From contig CAJNOL010001394.1 of NCBI GenBank assembly GCA_905250125.1, positions 1 to 64,000 on the forward strand: 64,000 nt of DNA, given 5' to 3'. Source of the DNA: Rotaria sordida (lineage: Eukaryota; Rotifera; Eurotatoria; Philodinida; Philodinidae). The notes under the pieces are model-generated. The model was not told the origin of the DNA, did no database searches, and saw nothing but the letters and a program-made list of their open reading frames with translations. The position numbers were made by a program, and so were the translations under genes. This document shows, piece after piece, positions 1 to 12,905 of this stretch. Positions within the stretch are counted from its first letter, which is position 1, and every line of letters starts with the position of its first letter.

Positions 1-2124
1 GTCCTTTGAAAAACAGACAGGTAGTCTTATTGAAACAAAACCCAGTTTTTTCAAGAAATAAGTCAAAAACGAAAAGTTCTGTTTGATTTAATTCTAGAAC
101 ACAAGTTTCTCTCCAATTTAAAATCTTTTCGAGCTTTCAAGCCCGTAAAACGGAGAAAGAATTTTTCAAGAAATCATTTCAAGAAGGACATCTAATAATT
201 TTTGAGCCTCAAAATCTCTATGATTTTTTTCTTTTTGAAGGATAGATGAAAGTCATTTAGATGACTTTCGAAGATGTATGTCCGATATCTGGAAGTACAT
301 GTTGGTAATATTCTCTGTCGTCAAAATTCTATGGATCAGCTTAAGTATTTGAATAGCTTGAGTTTTCGAATCGAACTTAGACTAAGAGATTTTTAGAAAG
401 CTTTCTGTTACGTTCTCTATAAAATTGTCAAAAATCATGAAAAAAATCGATAACTCATAAAGCATTCAAGAATCGACGTTTTGGCTTATTGAAACATACA
501 GAAAACTCTAATGTAGATATTTTTGACGGAGATGAAATCTTTTGAGGTGGCATCTTAGATCGTGAAATGTTCCTTGTTACACAACAGTACATGTACGAAG
601 ATGTATCAATATTTTTTTTGCGATTTTTTTATTCAGTGTCACACTAGTGTCAGCATCATCTTTGATAGGAGAATTAGGCCTTGTTATAGAAGACCTACAT
701 TTATCAGAAATTACATCAGACTGTTATATGCAAATTAGTAAAACATGGTTTGCTAAATGCATTCTTTCATTCCTACATTATTTTTCAATTTTCTTGCTGA
801 GTTGGCTCGTTGCTTTTCCAGTTAGTTGCAATTCAGCTTTCAGTTATTTATATAGATTCAAAAAGAACTTGCATATATATGGGTGAACAAACAAATTTTA
901 GGCTTGTTACTTCTTTTCAAAATGTTTTATGGCAGTTTTAAAATGTATCTGAAAATAGTTTCTAATTTGATAACTTTTTGAAAGATATTTTATCGGATAT
1001 GACATTATCTATTTCGAGTTTTATTTCCTTACTCTAATTTTCTTCGAATTATCTGCACACTATTGTTGTTTTATTAGGTTCACTGTTTGTGAGTCTCAAG
1101 GCATTCACGGTAGCTTCTGGTATAATTTCAGAAATTTTTTATGCTATTCAGACACAGTGATCACGTCATTTTCGAAAGACCACTGACTCTTTCCGCAACT
1201 ACCTTTAGGCTTCATCTATTAAACAGACATGGTTTCTATTTGTATCAGTATCTGTAGAAAAAACCCACTGATAAAGATATCAAAATTTAATGTTGTTTTT
1301 TTCTTTGCCAGCGATAAATTTCATTTTCGCTCTGTCCAAACTTGCTTTTTAATGAATGTCAATAAAATGGCGAGATAATCTACGCAAGGAATCGGCTTCA
1401 ATTTTATTTTTAATGACTTTTCATTCTTCTAGGAACGAGTTCAATAAATACACATTTGAAAAAAGAAAACGGTGGATGATATTCAAATAACTTTTGGTAC
1501 GAACAACAAAAAGAGGTGCAGTTTTGGTGTAGATGTGCAGGTAAGTGTCGGTTTCACTGTGCCACAAGATATGATTAGTATCTACAAACACACTCATCGC
1601 CACACACTGAGAAAAGGCATCTCACAGAACTTCAAAATTTTCGTGGTAATTCACTGTATCTCAAAAGGCTTCCGTCGAGTGTCAGTGTAGGTTTGCGTGT
1701 GGCGATGCAGAGAAACTCCACATAACACCCCTGCCACAGCCATAGCTACACTCACACCCATAGTCGTACCCAAAGCTATACCCACACTCCCACACTCACA
1801 TCCACATCCACTCTTCGTTCTAGGCAATATCACATGAACTTCAAAAGATGGCAATATTGACGTAAAGTTCTAGCAAAATATGACATGAATTCAACGGTTT
1901 TTCTGTAATATTCATATGATACAAGTGTTATGTTCAGGATAGATATGTACTTAGTAGGCTAATAGAATGCAGAAATTAATGTGTCATATGAACCATGAAA
2001 TCATAAAGATACTTTAAGATTTCTAACGAAATCTTTTTATAATTGTTTGATAATAAACTATAATTGAGTTGCCTTATTTTGACTGAAGTTCATTTCTTCG
2101 AAGAGATAATCTAAAATCAGAAGG
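1..2124. other. AT-rich region without a recognisable gene
   Basis: No open reading frame here looks like a protein domain. The frames at 647-886 and 1421-1854 are low-complexity or read through a repeat. The only structured piece is a degenerate C-rich and G-rich hairpin-like tract at about 1690-1810. Confidence 0.6.
1690..1812. repeat. Degenerate telomere-like hairpin element
   Basis: A short G-rich arm (GTGTAGGTTTGCGTGTGGCG) is followed by a longer C-rich arm made of CCCACAC/CACATCCAC units. It belongs to the dispersed GTGTGGGTG/CACCCACAC hairpin family seen throughout this window, and is one of the more decayed copies. Confidence 0.5.
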
Positions 2125-2197
2125 GTATGGGTGGATGTGGATGTGGATCGCCTGTTCACCCACATCCACACCAACATCCACCCATGCCCACACCCTG
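2125..2197. repeat. Telomere-like hairpin element
   Basis: The left arm has GGGTGGATGTGGATGTGG, a short loop (ATCGCCTGTTC) follows, and the right arm has CCCACATCCACACC and CCCACACC. The right end reads CACACCCTGTTTCT, a terminus shared with copies ending near 10527, 16495 and 44223. Confidence 0.75.
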
Positions 2198-2425
2198 TTT
2201 CTCTAAGTTTTTCGGGTCAAACGAATTCATTTTTTTTTTGGTTGACTTCTCGATTATTTTGGACTTTAGTATTTCGAATAGACGTGAAAGCTCGACATTA
2301 AAAAGGCCGATAATCAACCAGTTTAGGAATAAGTGAAGTCAGTATGCGATGAATGTTACTTGTCCATAGAACAGTATAAATAAAATAGCAGAAGAAATCG
2401 TTTTTTTTCCAACCGAGTTAGCTGT

Positions 2426-5400
2426 TTAACTGATGGCAGTACTATGTTGGATAGCTTTCGGACGTGCCATTTTTTTCTTACGAGATGTTACCCAATTAAA
2501 AAGCCAGGTTTTAGCGAGTTGTGTTTTCTGAAACTCTTCGAAATACTTCGTTGATGGCAAAACAAACAGAACAAAGCCGAGTAACTGTGGTGAGTATGAT
2601 AGAAAGTAAGTAACACTTAGTGCATGTCGTTGCCATGCTGCTGAGAGTGCATTGCAAGTCAAACCGAATGTCAGAGCACTGTGTGGTATGACACTCAATA
2701 TAATTATTGCCGGAGTAACATATAATTCTTTATGAATCACAAATTGTCGTTTGAGAAGTTCTACAATCGTTGTTCGATCTCGAGTTGCACGTGAACGACT
2801 ACGTGTAGCAAGTACAATCAATATAGTAATAGACACAATTTGAATACAAAATGGAATGATGTAGTGAATAAGTACAGCAACACGATTGTATGTTGAAAAT
2901 CGAGCGAAATTACCGACACAGAAAGTTCTTCCATTTGAAAGATTCGCAACAGTATAAACAATGAGTTCATGAAAATGCATAGTCGCAATAATGATCAATG
3001 TAATCAAACTTAAGATAAGGGCTAAACGTGGCTTGTTTAATAAAGTACTGAAAGGAAACAAAACAAAACAGACACGCTCAATAGTGATCCAGCTAGTTAA
3101 CCAAGATGAGTATCGAGTAAAGATCGAAAGTGTATAGGAAATTATTTTGCATGAAATATTGCTTGATGAACCCAGTGGTATATAAACCATTTTCAACAAA
3201 AGTGGAAATAGTGAACATTGATTGATCAATGATAAAATGAGGAGATAATTGCATATACCAAATGTGCGTAATTTCAAACGTTTGAAAGTGATAAAACTAG
3301 CATAGTTGGTTATTGTACCAATGATGAACATCAATGCGGTAAGAATCAAGTAGAATAGTTGTACAATGAGACGATTCTCAGCAATAAGTGAATCAAACGA
3401 AAAACTCAATGCTTCGGAACTGAACTGACAAAAACGACCTGAATGACATGGTGGACATAGGCAAATGAAATCATTTGTTTGTAATAGGTCTCCTTTGAGA
3501 CATCGACTACCAACTAAACAATTAAAACATTGATCAAGATAATGATCATAAATAAAACATTCGGCACGATAATGTCCTATATCACAAATGCACAGGTACG
3601 AATCGTCTACGAAACAAAATAGATTCGTATGCTTTCGACAGAGAAAATGATATTTGAATGCAGCATTTTCTACAAATAAATACATAAAATTTGGTTCGTT
3701 TGTTAAATATCTCATAAAATCATACACAACATAACTTTCATCACGTGGCTACCAATGGGACCGACTGAAAGTGCACACAATACAGGAGCATCTATATTGA
3801 AGAGTTTTTAATGTTATTGACTATTTTTACACATTTCACTATGTGTGTCATTGCTTTTTTCTATTTATTACACTCTCAAAAAAGGACTTTTTCGAAACCT
3901 AAAAAAGTTCTTTCCACTGATACGAAATCGGAAACTTTTTTTAGGTCTCGTATAGAAAAGGTTTCGACTCAAATTATTTTCAGGTTACTGTAATAAAGGT
4001 TTCGTACGAAGAATGGGTGTGAATATGGGTATCTTCTTCTTTAGTATCCAGATCCATACTCACACCTTCTTTCGTTCTACGAAACTATAAAGAACATCGT
4101 GAGATCACTACGGAACCCTTCACTATATCAACCAGATGCTGTTGCTTCGTTGAAAAATACGAAATCCTTTTCTATGAGACGCGATTATCGAAGGTTTTCT
4201 ATAAATCATACTGAATAAAGCGAAATTCCGTAAGAACGAAACGAAAAGTTTTTTTTTTGATATTAGGAAGGTGTGATGGTTTCGTATGCAGAGTGCGAAG
4301 CTCGGTGATATTTTTCTAAACTTTGAAATGCTTTAGTATGAGAGATACTAAATTCATCTAATTTTTCTGAACCAAAAACAGATTTAGCACGAAAAGTGCG
4401 AAATAGTTTTCATTTTACGAAATCTAAAGTAATTCCGTAGGCAAATACGAAACTTTTAAGACTCAGAAATAAACCTATTTTTTTAGAGTGTGGTGTACTG
4501 ATATCATCTCGTTGACCACATCACTTCTTTATTATTGATTTCGTCACATACATGGGTGGATATGGATGAAGAGTATATATTCTCACCTATATCCATCCAC
4601 TCACTCCGCTCTTACCCTCACGAATATGATTCGAGAGAATAATTTACTTGGCTTGTTGAGCAGTGAACTATTCGCCGAGAGTTTCATCAATTTGCTATTC
4701 TCTGGAGTCGTTTAACTTCCGTTTAAACAGATTTTCATTTCCTGCGTTAGGTCGTGTCGTGACATCATGTTAACAGCCACAATCAATGTACAAAATTTCT
4801 TTTATCTCACTGTCACATTTTCTCAAAAGGATAAGTTTTCTTTCTCTTGTTCTTCTGTACAATAGGAACTCGTAATATGAAGGTGTTCACACTGTAAAGA
4901 CGCATTTCAGCAAAAGTCAATCTGTTGGACCAGCAGTGTGCCCACAAAGAGGTAGAGATCTGTAGGACACTGCATTTTTGATACTTATAACCTGCCCTCC
5001 TCTGTCCTGTGACCGTACGAAGAAATAAAAAAAAGCCATAGTATAACTTCTCGATGTGAATCCTGTTCAAAATGAGTAATATGTATTTAGGACACAACTA
5101 ACTCTGACAAAATGATTTTTGTTAGAAATCTCCTTTCAACTTGGCTAGGGGGTGGTTGCGAGTATGGGTGAACAGACGATTCACATCCACACCCACAGAC
5201 ACCCAGGTTTATATTTTTAGTGAAAAGTGTCTTTATTCAGACTCCTGACTACAAATACCATCCCTATGATATCGCATGGTTATGACAATCTTAGCCACAA
5301 ATTATGATAAAATATACAATTTTCTGAATAAGAAGACATTGACATTGACATTGATAACAATTGAGAACCATTCGCTGGATGCTCTCATAGGAAATATTTC

Positions 5401-8400
5401 AGATCAATTGAATTAGAAACAGAAGAAAAATGTGAAACATATGATAGTGATTTGCGTTTGGATGCAATATTTCGGGAAGAAACAAGAAGATCAGTATGTT
5501 TATAATGACAACATCGGTCAATGATTTGATTTGATTCAAAACCTCTTCTCTTATTTTCAAAACCTTCCAAGTATGTAGACAATACTATTTCTATTGCTGA
5601 TGAACAGGTGGGGACAGGACAGATCAGAGCAGCTTGCTCATACCCTACAGGACTCTACAGAGAGGAATGTTCATTTTATGGAGACGCCATATATAGAAGT
5701 TATGCCATACCTTCATTCGTTTCGAACAATGTACGGACATGTACGCATCGATTTTTTTCGCTTATTTGTGTCACACCATCAATTGATCTGACATTCATAT
5801 GAAGTGAGATCAAATAGATTTCCGTCTGAATATTGCAGTATAACTTAGCTACGATGATGGCAGGTGCTATCGTTTTAGTATGCCAGTATTGTAAAATATG
5901 AGGAAGATTGTAGTATGGATGTTGATGAACAAGAATTAGCTTGAGTGAAGAGAAATTGATGTCAAAATATTGTATGACAACTCCATCATGTTCGATGGTT
6001 TCATTGATTTTGAGACTAATTGCTTGTCTTTTTATGTCACATCGTTTTCCATGATAATGATTGGTACACAAACATGAGAATTCAGTTGGTTTCAATGTTG
6101 GAAAACATGTACCGTTATTTTGACAAGGATTCGAAATGCAACTATCGTGCATCAATTCACATCGATGACCGAAATGGGTTGATGGACAGACGCAGTATGG
6201 CAATTTGTTTCCACTTAGTAAACTTCGATAATTTGGTTTACACAATGCATCTCCTGAACAATAATTACTCGTGCACATATGATCGATAATTGAACAATCA
6301 ATGCCTGTAAAATTATTCTTACAAAGACAGATATATGCAGATTTTTCATTGAGCACTTGATAACATTGTTGATAATGATTACAAGGGTTTTTCAAACAAG
6401 GAGTTTTACCATTGATCTCTGTCGATTTAGTTAATCGAAGCACTTTAGCAAGACGAAAGATGGGAAGATAATCGAAATAGATAGGATATTGCCAGACTGC
6501 GATAAGTAAAGGTGTTTTATCAACATTTAATTCAAAAGCTTCAATGCGAATCGAATATTGGTGCTCGTGAATGATATTCGAACGATTGAAATATCGCGCT
6601 CGCTTTTCTTGTAATAATTTGAATGATCGAGAATAAAGAAAGTAACCAATCTTTTTACTATAAGTGATAGTTGCAGCTACGGGTCGCACATGAAATTCAT
6701 CAGTGGTTAGTACTTGATTTTTATACAAAAATAGAACAAGTAACTTGATTACTATTGCAGAATCTGTCGATGCTGTGTAGATCGACTGGGATAAGTTGAG
6801 ATGTAGATAGACGGTCACTCGATCACTATGATATTGACATCTGTCGCCATAATACTGCGGCGGACAAAAGCAAACGATGGAACCATTGTGTATCGGAACG
6901 CCGATACCACGATTACACAGATAGGAAATCGAAATAGGTGTTACCTCAGATGATGGAGTAATCGTTGGTATACTGCTGTTCATTGACATAAAGATATCGT
7001 TGAGTTTGGTATTATTAGCATCAAGAGGAAACTGTGGTAATTGAAGCTTTTGTTCCGCATTCCTCACATATAGTTCTTTCTGTTTCCGATAAAGTGCATT
7101 CAAAGACTTGGGATTCGAAAGATTTCGTCGATCACACATATACTCATCTTCGCCAAATACACAATCGTATTTGCCATCGCATCTTGCTTGTATCTTCTGT
7201 GTATGATTTATGCATTGGTAATTTTTTAGTTTCGGACGATAGTTGTAATATCCATATAATGCACATGCAATCGATGCTTCATGTGTGTTTGGACATTCAA
7301 CAATACAGGCAGACGAATGTGTAATACATGTTTTGCTTGACGTACACAAGAAATCATGTCCGAGCATTCCTGTTTGATCACAATGTTCTTGAACATTTCG
7401 CTCATCAATACCTCCTAAACAATCTAGATAACCGTCTCCAATCTGTTTTAGATTGATGCAAAGTCGATTATGTGACATTATATAGAGGCCATCAGACATA
7501 TTCACTCGAAGACATGGATACTCTGTGCTCAAATTGCATATTGTCGAGAATGCTTGGATTCCATACAAACGTTTAAACTTATTTTGTAGTATAGAGAGAT
7601 TTTTGAAAATTTTCGTATTATGATCAGATAAATTAGCATTAAAAGCGAATATACTTTCTTCATCGGATGCATCAGCACAATCCCACTCACCATCGAGTAC
7701 CCATTTTTTGTCGATACATTGTCCTGTACGACATTGCCATTGTTCTTCGAGACATATCCACCATGTTCGACATCTAGTCACATTTTCATCATCCTTTGAG
7801 TATAAATCCCAGAATGTATCACAATAAGCACGAAACGGTATTCGTGTCGAACTTAATTGTAAAGTAGAATTATAATTATTATTTGTATTAGAATTCCATG
7901 AAATATTAATATACTGACGAATGAATTCACATCCATCTTTTAATTGACTATTACAATCGACTTTTGATAGTATTATGTCTGTTCCCATCCATGATTCATC
8001 ATAGCTATTGTTACAATTCGAATCGAAATCACCAAGATTATTGACATGTAAACAACTAGACTCTTCAGGTGAACATCGAAAACGATGACGTTGAATATTT
8101 TGACAAGTTTCCGAAATATTAATTTCACTTTGATTTTCATCCATTTGATCTTGACAATTGACGATTCCATCACCAATACGATAAGCAGAAATGCATTCCA
8201 TCGAATACTTGCATATATCGATGAAATTATACGAATGATTATTAAAAGTTCTCGAATCATTGTAACAATACTTATCATAACCATTCACAGGAATAATAGA
8301 ACTGATCGAACTATTTGAACATAGAAATACTTCGAAATCTCGAAGATCGAATTCAGATAAATATGGTAGTACTGTTGTATATTGATAAATCATATATCCT

Positions 8401-9635
8401 CGACATTTAATTGTTGCATTAAACATCATTAAATCTGAAAGTTTTTCTTTCCAATTACGTGTAACATTATAGAAATGACGAATATATGGAGCAATAATTC
8501 CACCATTTGGATATTGAATATTTACTGAAGGACAGACTTTGTTAAGTGCGTCGATACAACCACTACCGTTGCATGGACATTGTTTCTCTGCTCCTTGTGA
8601 GAGAGCACATTTGACTAGATAAACACATTCTTGGTCAACAGTACGATTTTTAGCATTTGTTTCTTCATATCTATTACTTGAATAACATTTTCCATTCGGT
8701 AATGTCCATCTTTTAAATCTACCGTATGATTCACATATGTAATATTCACTACGTTTATTCGTACAGTCGATACTGGCTACCTTCTTATTTTGAAAATCAA
8801 ATCGTTTTTTTATACATTGACCATCACCACATGACCATCGATTAGGAAGACAGATGCGGTCGTCACACTCGAGATTCGCTGCTTGATATGTACAATTCTC
8901 ATCATCAAATAATTGTTTTTCATCTGTCAAATCCATACAATCATATTCACCATCAAGAAAATATTCATCAGGAATACACATTCCATTCATACATCGATAT
9001 TCATCATCATCGCATTCATTAAATTCGAGCTTGTCACAATTTTCTTCATCATAACCTGACATACATTGTTGTTTTCCATCGCAAATATCTCGCCAATCGA
9101 GACATAAAAGACCATAATCACATATCAATGTTATATAACACAAAATATCACCATACATTTGTATTCTCCATGGAAAAGCTAATTTCATTTTTATTTCCCA
9201 ATGAATTGTTTCATCGAATGTTGTACCGGCCGGTAAAAAATATTCGCAATTTTTTCCGAATGATTGTGAATGATTGCATTCACATAAATATCTATTATCA
9301 TCGTTGTCAAATTTGCTTGATTGTTTCATGTAACGTGAATATTCTTCGACCATTTCGATGCTCGATTTCCATTTGTGCAAAATAGTACTGACACTGATAT
9401 TATTTAATCGTAGCGAGGCGAACGAATGACGTATACCATTGTGATAGCATTTCCATGATATATTATCTCTTGAAAGAGAGATGGGCTCAAGTGGCCGACG
9501 GCAGTAGAGCAGATCCATGGAATATACACAATCATAGAATTCAACTGAGAAGCTATCATAAGTATTGTATACATATAGAGTATTTTCGTTCATACGCAAA
9601 ATGAAAAAACCGATAATGATTCTTGTGAGTATCAT
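2426..9635 (-). CDS. LDLa/EGF-repeat seven-transmembrane receptor, two exons
   Basis: Predicted cell-surface receptor of about 1,722 residues. Exon 1 (9635-5711) starts with a hydrophobic signal segment. It carries several LDL-receptor class A modules (for example around CNMGMCIPD-type and GQCIDKKWVLDGEWDCADASDEE-like stretches) and then four EGF-like modules near its end. Exon 2 (3669-2426) carries a last Cys-rich EGF-like segment, seven hydrophobic helices, an ERVCFVLFP motif after helix 3 and a basic cytoplasmic tail. The intron (5710-3670, 2,041 bp) has a good donor (GAAG/GTATGG) and acceptor (TTTGTAG/AAAATG), both in phase 1. Read separately the two parts look like two genes, but the join restores the CVHVRTLF to CLCPPCHSGRFCQF arrangement known in bdelloid LDLa-EGF-7TM proteins. 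The ligand is unknown. No internal frameshift is seen. Confidence 0.85.
3868..4493. mobile_element. MITE-like palindromic element in receptor intron
   Basis: The segment begins CACTCTCAAAAAAGG and ends TTTTTTTAGAGTG, which are imperfect inverted ends. Inside it holds repeated CGAAAC/GTTTCG and CTAAAAAAGTTC/AACTTTTTTTAG palindromes and a GGGTGTGAATATGGG hairpin at 4011-4070. It has no coding capacity, so a non-autonomous DNA element is the likely explanation. No clear target duplication was found. Confidence 0.5.
4011..4070. repeat. Telomere-like hairpin inside the MITE-like element
   Basis: GGGTGTGAATATGGGT is followed by a short loop and ATCCATACTCACACC, flanked by matching GAAGAA/TTCTTTC arms. 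Confidence 0.5.
4551..4622. repeat. Telomere-like hairpin element
   Basis: ATGGGTGGATATGGATG, a loop with a GAAGAGTATATATTCTC core, then CCTATATCCATCCACTCACTC. It lies in the receptor intron. Confidence 0.6.
5145..5213. repeat. Telomere-like hairpin element
   Basis: A GGGGGTGGTTGCGAGTATGG arm, a loop GGTGAACAGACGATTCAC, then CATCCACACCCACAGACACCC. The loop closely matches the complement of the 2150 copy (GGGTGAACAGGCGATCC), so the loop is conserved as well as the arms. Confidence 0.65.
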
Positions 9636-10073
9636 ATGTCGTAAGTTAATTTATTCTATTCGATAAATGTGTGGATGTGTTTACTACTAGCTACGTATCT
9701 GAGCAATCTCATATGGTTTCTTTTTTTTTCAGTATTTAGCATGTACAGATATATGATACAGCGCAATAAATATCGATGATTTTTTGCGCGCACACATACA
9801 CGTTCATCAACTAAATAATCCGTGATATTTATCGCGACGGTTTTCTTTATTTGAACTACATGTTAAAGCGATCATCTTTCATTGAAGTAATCAATATGTC
9901 ACTTATTTTATATTCGAAAAAGCAAGAATGTCGTCAATTTTTTTTCTCGAGATAAAGAAATCTTATTCAATGTCTTTTTTGTCGATAGCTAGCAAGAAAA
10001 TAATTCAATTATTAGAACAATATAGCATACATTTTCAATAACTTTCTCATCAGTTTCGTTCAACGTAACGAAA

Positions 10074-10154
10074 CCAATTAGAGAGGGTGTGAGTGAGTAT
10101 TTATGTTGTAGACACTACTCATATCCACACCCACACCCACACTCTCTAATTCCA
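10074..10154. repeat. Telomere-like hairpin element
   Basis: The outer arms are AATTAGAGAG and CTCTCTAATT. Between them lie GGTGTGAGTGAGTAT, a short loop and ACTCATATCCACACCCACAC. This is one of the most symmetric copies. Confidence 0.7.
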
Positions 10155-10454
10155 TCACATGACAGCAATCAGATTCCTCGAAGAAAATGTTATGTTTGCA
10201 GCAATACTGAACGATGTGCGAAGAAATGAAGGGATACCCATGACCAGTCTACCGAATGTGATGTTGGGTTGTGTATTATCGACTTTTTCAAAGATTTCCA
10301 TATCTTACAGAAGATTTAACATTATCTTGAATAAGTCTATAAACTGGATTAAAAATAAATAGCTAACGCATGGGGAAGCATAAATGGCCGCATTTAGTAT
10401 TTTGTTTTTTCATCATGTAATATATTTTATTAAAAACAAAATATACCAAAAGAT

Positions 10455-10528
10455 GGAAGTGAATGTGGGGTGTAGGTGGAATCAATAGACTCATTCAAAT
10501 CCACATTTACACTCACACTCTGTTTCTA
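10455..10528. repeat. Telomere-like hairpin element
   Basis: GTGAATGTGGGGTGTAGGTGG, a loop containing GAATCAATAGACTCATTC, then AAATCCACATTTACACTC. The right end CACACTCTGTTTCT is shared with other copies. Confidence 0.65.
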
Positions 10529-10586
10529 TTTATGATAAAGAGGTGATTTGAATTTAGAGTTAAACGATAGAAGATTTTAGCGGACT

Positions 10587-11309
10587 TTATCGCCCACACT
10601 CATTAGATTCACAGGAACTCGTCTTTAATACCGATGAATGTGGATCTTCATTTGCATATACAGGTGTTAGTAACATATCTGCACATTTACCGGGAGGTCG
10701 ATACTTCACATAATGCTCACAAGAATTGAAAATTGTGTTTATACCAATACAGCATGAAAAACAAGAAAGAACATCGGAGAAGAAATGTTGATATGTAGAA
10801 ATATTCCTCAAACTCTCAGGATAGTAGAAGTCGAGCGTACCGGATCCTTTTCTCCAATCATTTATCCATCTACCATTGTTATCATAACAACATTGTGCAC
10901 CTGCAGTACTTGTTGTCGACTTGCGACGATAGCATCCTTTTACTCCTGGATGAAATCGACAATTCCAATATCCTGATTTGCGTGCATCGCATGCTGGATC
11001 AACGTCAAAGTCAAATTGCTTTTCATCCCATATTATGCTCACTTGACATGGACAGAGAGGAACCTTCTTAATCCATTTTTCTGTATTAGAGTCAGACTGA
11101 AGAGCAAACCAAACTGGGCAATAGGCTGTAAACAGTAAATAGGACACAATAAATCCGCATGCAAAGAATTTTATAGCTCTTTTCCATGAGAATGATCTTG
11201 CTTTGGACAACAATGCAAAGAGTGACAGAAGAATGGAAATTAATTGTCTACCAAGCTTCAATAAGAATTGAAACTTTTCGTGCGTTTGTAGTTGATCTTC
11301 TTTCGTCAT
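10587..11309 (-). CDS. AMOP-domain type II membrane protein
   Basis: 240 residues in a single exon. A basic N-terminus is followed by one hydrophobic helix (about residues 48-66), so the long C-terminal part is probably extracellular. It matches the AMOP pattern in order: CPVWFALQ, LCPCQ, PACD, CRFHPGVKGCYRR, AQCCYDNNGRWI, a CFSCC cluster and Cx3YxxxRPPGKC. AMOP is an adhesion-associated domain found in MUC4 and isthmin. The compact protein has only this domain and lacks the NIDO/EGF partners of large AMOP proteins. A TTTTTTAG acceptor-like site lies about 40 bases upstream of the start, inside a CACTCTAAAAAA terminal motif. The adhesion role is inferred from the domain only. Confidence 0.7.
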   Translation of the reverse strand: MTKEDQLQTHEKFQFLLKLGRQLISILLSLFALLSKARSFSWKRAIKFFACGFIVSYLLFTAYCPVWFALQSDSNTEKWIKKVPLCPCQVSIIWDEKQFDFDVDPACDARKSGYWNCRFHPGVKGCYRRKSTTSTAGAQCCYDNNGRWINDWRKGSGTLDFYYPESLRNISTYQHFFSDVLSCFSCCIGINTIFNSCEHYVKYRPPGKCADMLLTPVYANEDPHSSVLKTSSCESNECGR

Positions 11310-11339
11310 TTGAATATTTTTTATGAATAAAAGTTTTCT

Positions 11340-12905
11340 TCACACTCTAAAAAATCAAGACTCATGAAATGTATAGACAAGACAGTTCATTCGCTTATAT
11401 AAGACACTTTGAACTAATTCTGATTGGTTGATATATATCTCTAATTTAGACGCTTCAAATGTCAACGGATGAGCAATTTTAGACACAATTTTTTTATCGA
11501 AAATATATCTTAACATCTTATCAGTTCTGATAAGATGTTAAGATAAATTTAAAAAAGAAATATTACTTTATCGAAAATATTTTTTTATTGTACACTATTC
11601 ATATCAACATGCAATCATTTCGAGAATTAGTAACTTGTTGATCAGCCAAAGTATTAAAGAAACTAAGTATCAAAGTTGTTAAAAAAGTTAGCGATGCATA
11701 GATGATTGGAATATTAATATAATCTAGAAAACAAAAATAATTATAATAGAATGAGACAAGGCAAAAATCCGAAATAAAATAATTAATATATACGTATATA
11801 TTTATTTATTGATATTCAGAAAATTGAATTTATTTTTTTAAAATAACTTAAAAAACAGGAATAGTTACAATTTCTAAACTACCTACTAAAACATTTGAAA
11901 TAACTTCCTTAAATACTTTTACTTTTAATTGTATCATTAACTTCTCAATCATTAAATGTTACTGATCGAATGCATTGAGATGAATAACAAGATTACGATC
12001 TTTTTTTTTTACAAAGCTACAAAAAAAATCTAGTCTTTAAAATGCATTGTAATTATGAACATCTTGGTAAATAATTCTAATTACTAAAAAAAAATCAATC
12101 TTATTTATCTAACAGAAAAGCATATAGCAGTGAATCAAAAGTAAAGGAATACTCAGGTGTTGCTGTTGTTCGTAAGAATATTAAATAAGAATATGATTAA
12201 AAAAAAATTAATTAAATGGCAATTTTTTCTTACCTCTTGATAATTTCACATTATAATTATTAAATCAGTACGTACCAATCAGGATAATAATTAGTTGACG
12301 CCTAATTACATGTGTAAATAAACAATGTTACTTGATGTACTAAATTCATTTCTAAATGAAAACTCTACTTGTAAATATAAAAATATTGCAGTATAATATA
12401 GACTTACTTATTTTATTAGTTAGAAATATTATAGAATGAAGTTGGAAATAGACGAACATTCAGAAAAACAATCTATAAAAAAATTAACGATTTTAGACAT
12501 AATATAAAGCTTACTATTCAATCAAGTTAAACTAGAAAACATAATTTGATGCAGATATGTACCGAAAAAATTCGAATAATTTTAGAGAAAAAATAATTAA
12601 AAAAAAAGTAATGATCGAAAGTTACCATGTTAACTCGATTTTTTGAAAAAATATTATTTAAAAATATTTTTCATGATATACATTTTAATACATTAACATT
12701 CTTCGTGCTTGCGGTTGATTAGTCACATATTCAATTATAATAACGCACAAGACGTATCAATATCTATGAGATCTAAATGTCTAAAAAAAACTCTGTCAAT
12801 ATTTATTCGATTCAAGTGTCTAAAACCAATACGCATTTTACGTCTAAGCTAGACTATAGATGAATTCATCGCGTCTTGTAAGACACATGGTACTTTTAGA
12901 GTGCA
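11340..12905. mobile_element. Possible non-autonomous element with CACTCTAAAA ends
   Basis: The AT-rich segment begins CACTCTAAAAAATCAAGAC and ends ACTTTTAGAGTG, imperfect inverted ends like those of the 3868-4493 element. Short AAGAC and TTTTAGACAC words recur near both ends. There is no coding frame and no clear target duplication, so the boundaries are tentative. Confidence 0.3.
11507..11544. repeat. Perfect 18-bp inverted repeat
   Basis: ATCTTAACATCTTATCAG is followed by TT and then its exact reverse complement. TTATCGAAAATAT occurs on both sides of it as a direct repeat. It could be a cruciform, a small element or a transcript hairpin. Confidence 0.7.

Larger units (their letters stand above)
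9636..10586. other. Intergenic region with two hairpin elements
   Basis: No gene is supported. The 67-codon plus-strand frame at 10159 has no recognisable domain and sits between two hairpin copies. Confidence 0.55.

Noticed and set aside
4813..5097. 94-codon minus-strand frame between the two receptor exons
   Set aside because: No domain; it lies in the receptor intron and is not needed for the reading frame.
7973..8318. Frames on both strands inside the receptor gene
   Set aside because: They are shadows of the LDLa coding exon, with no domain of their own.
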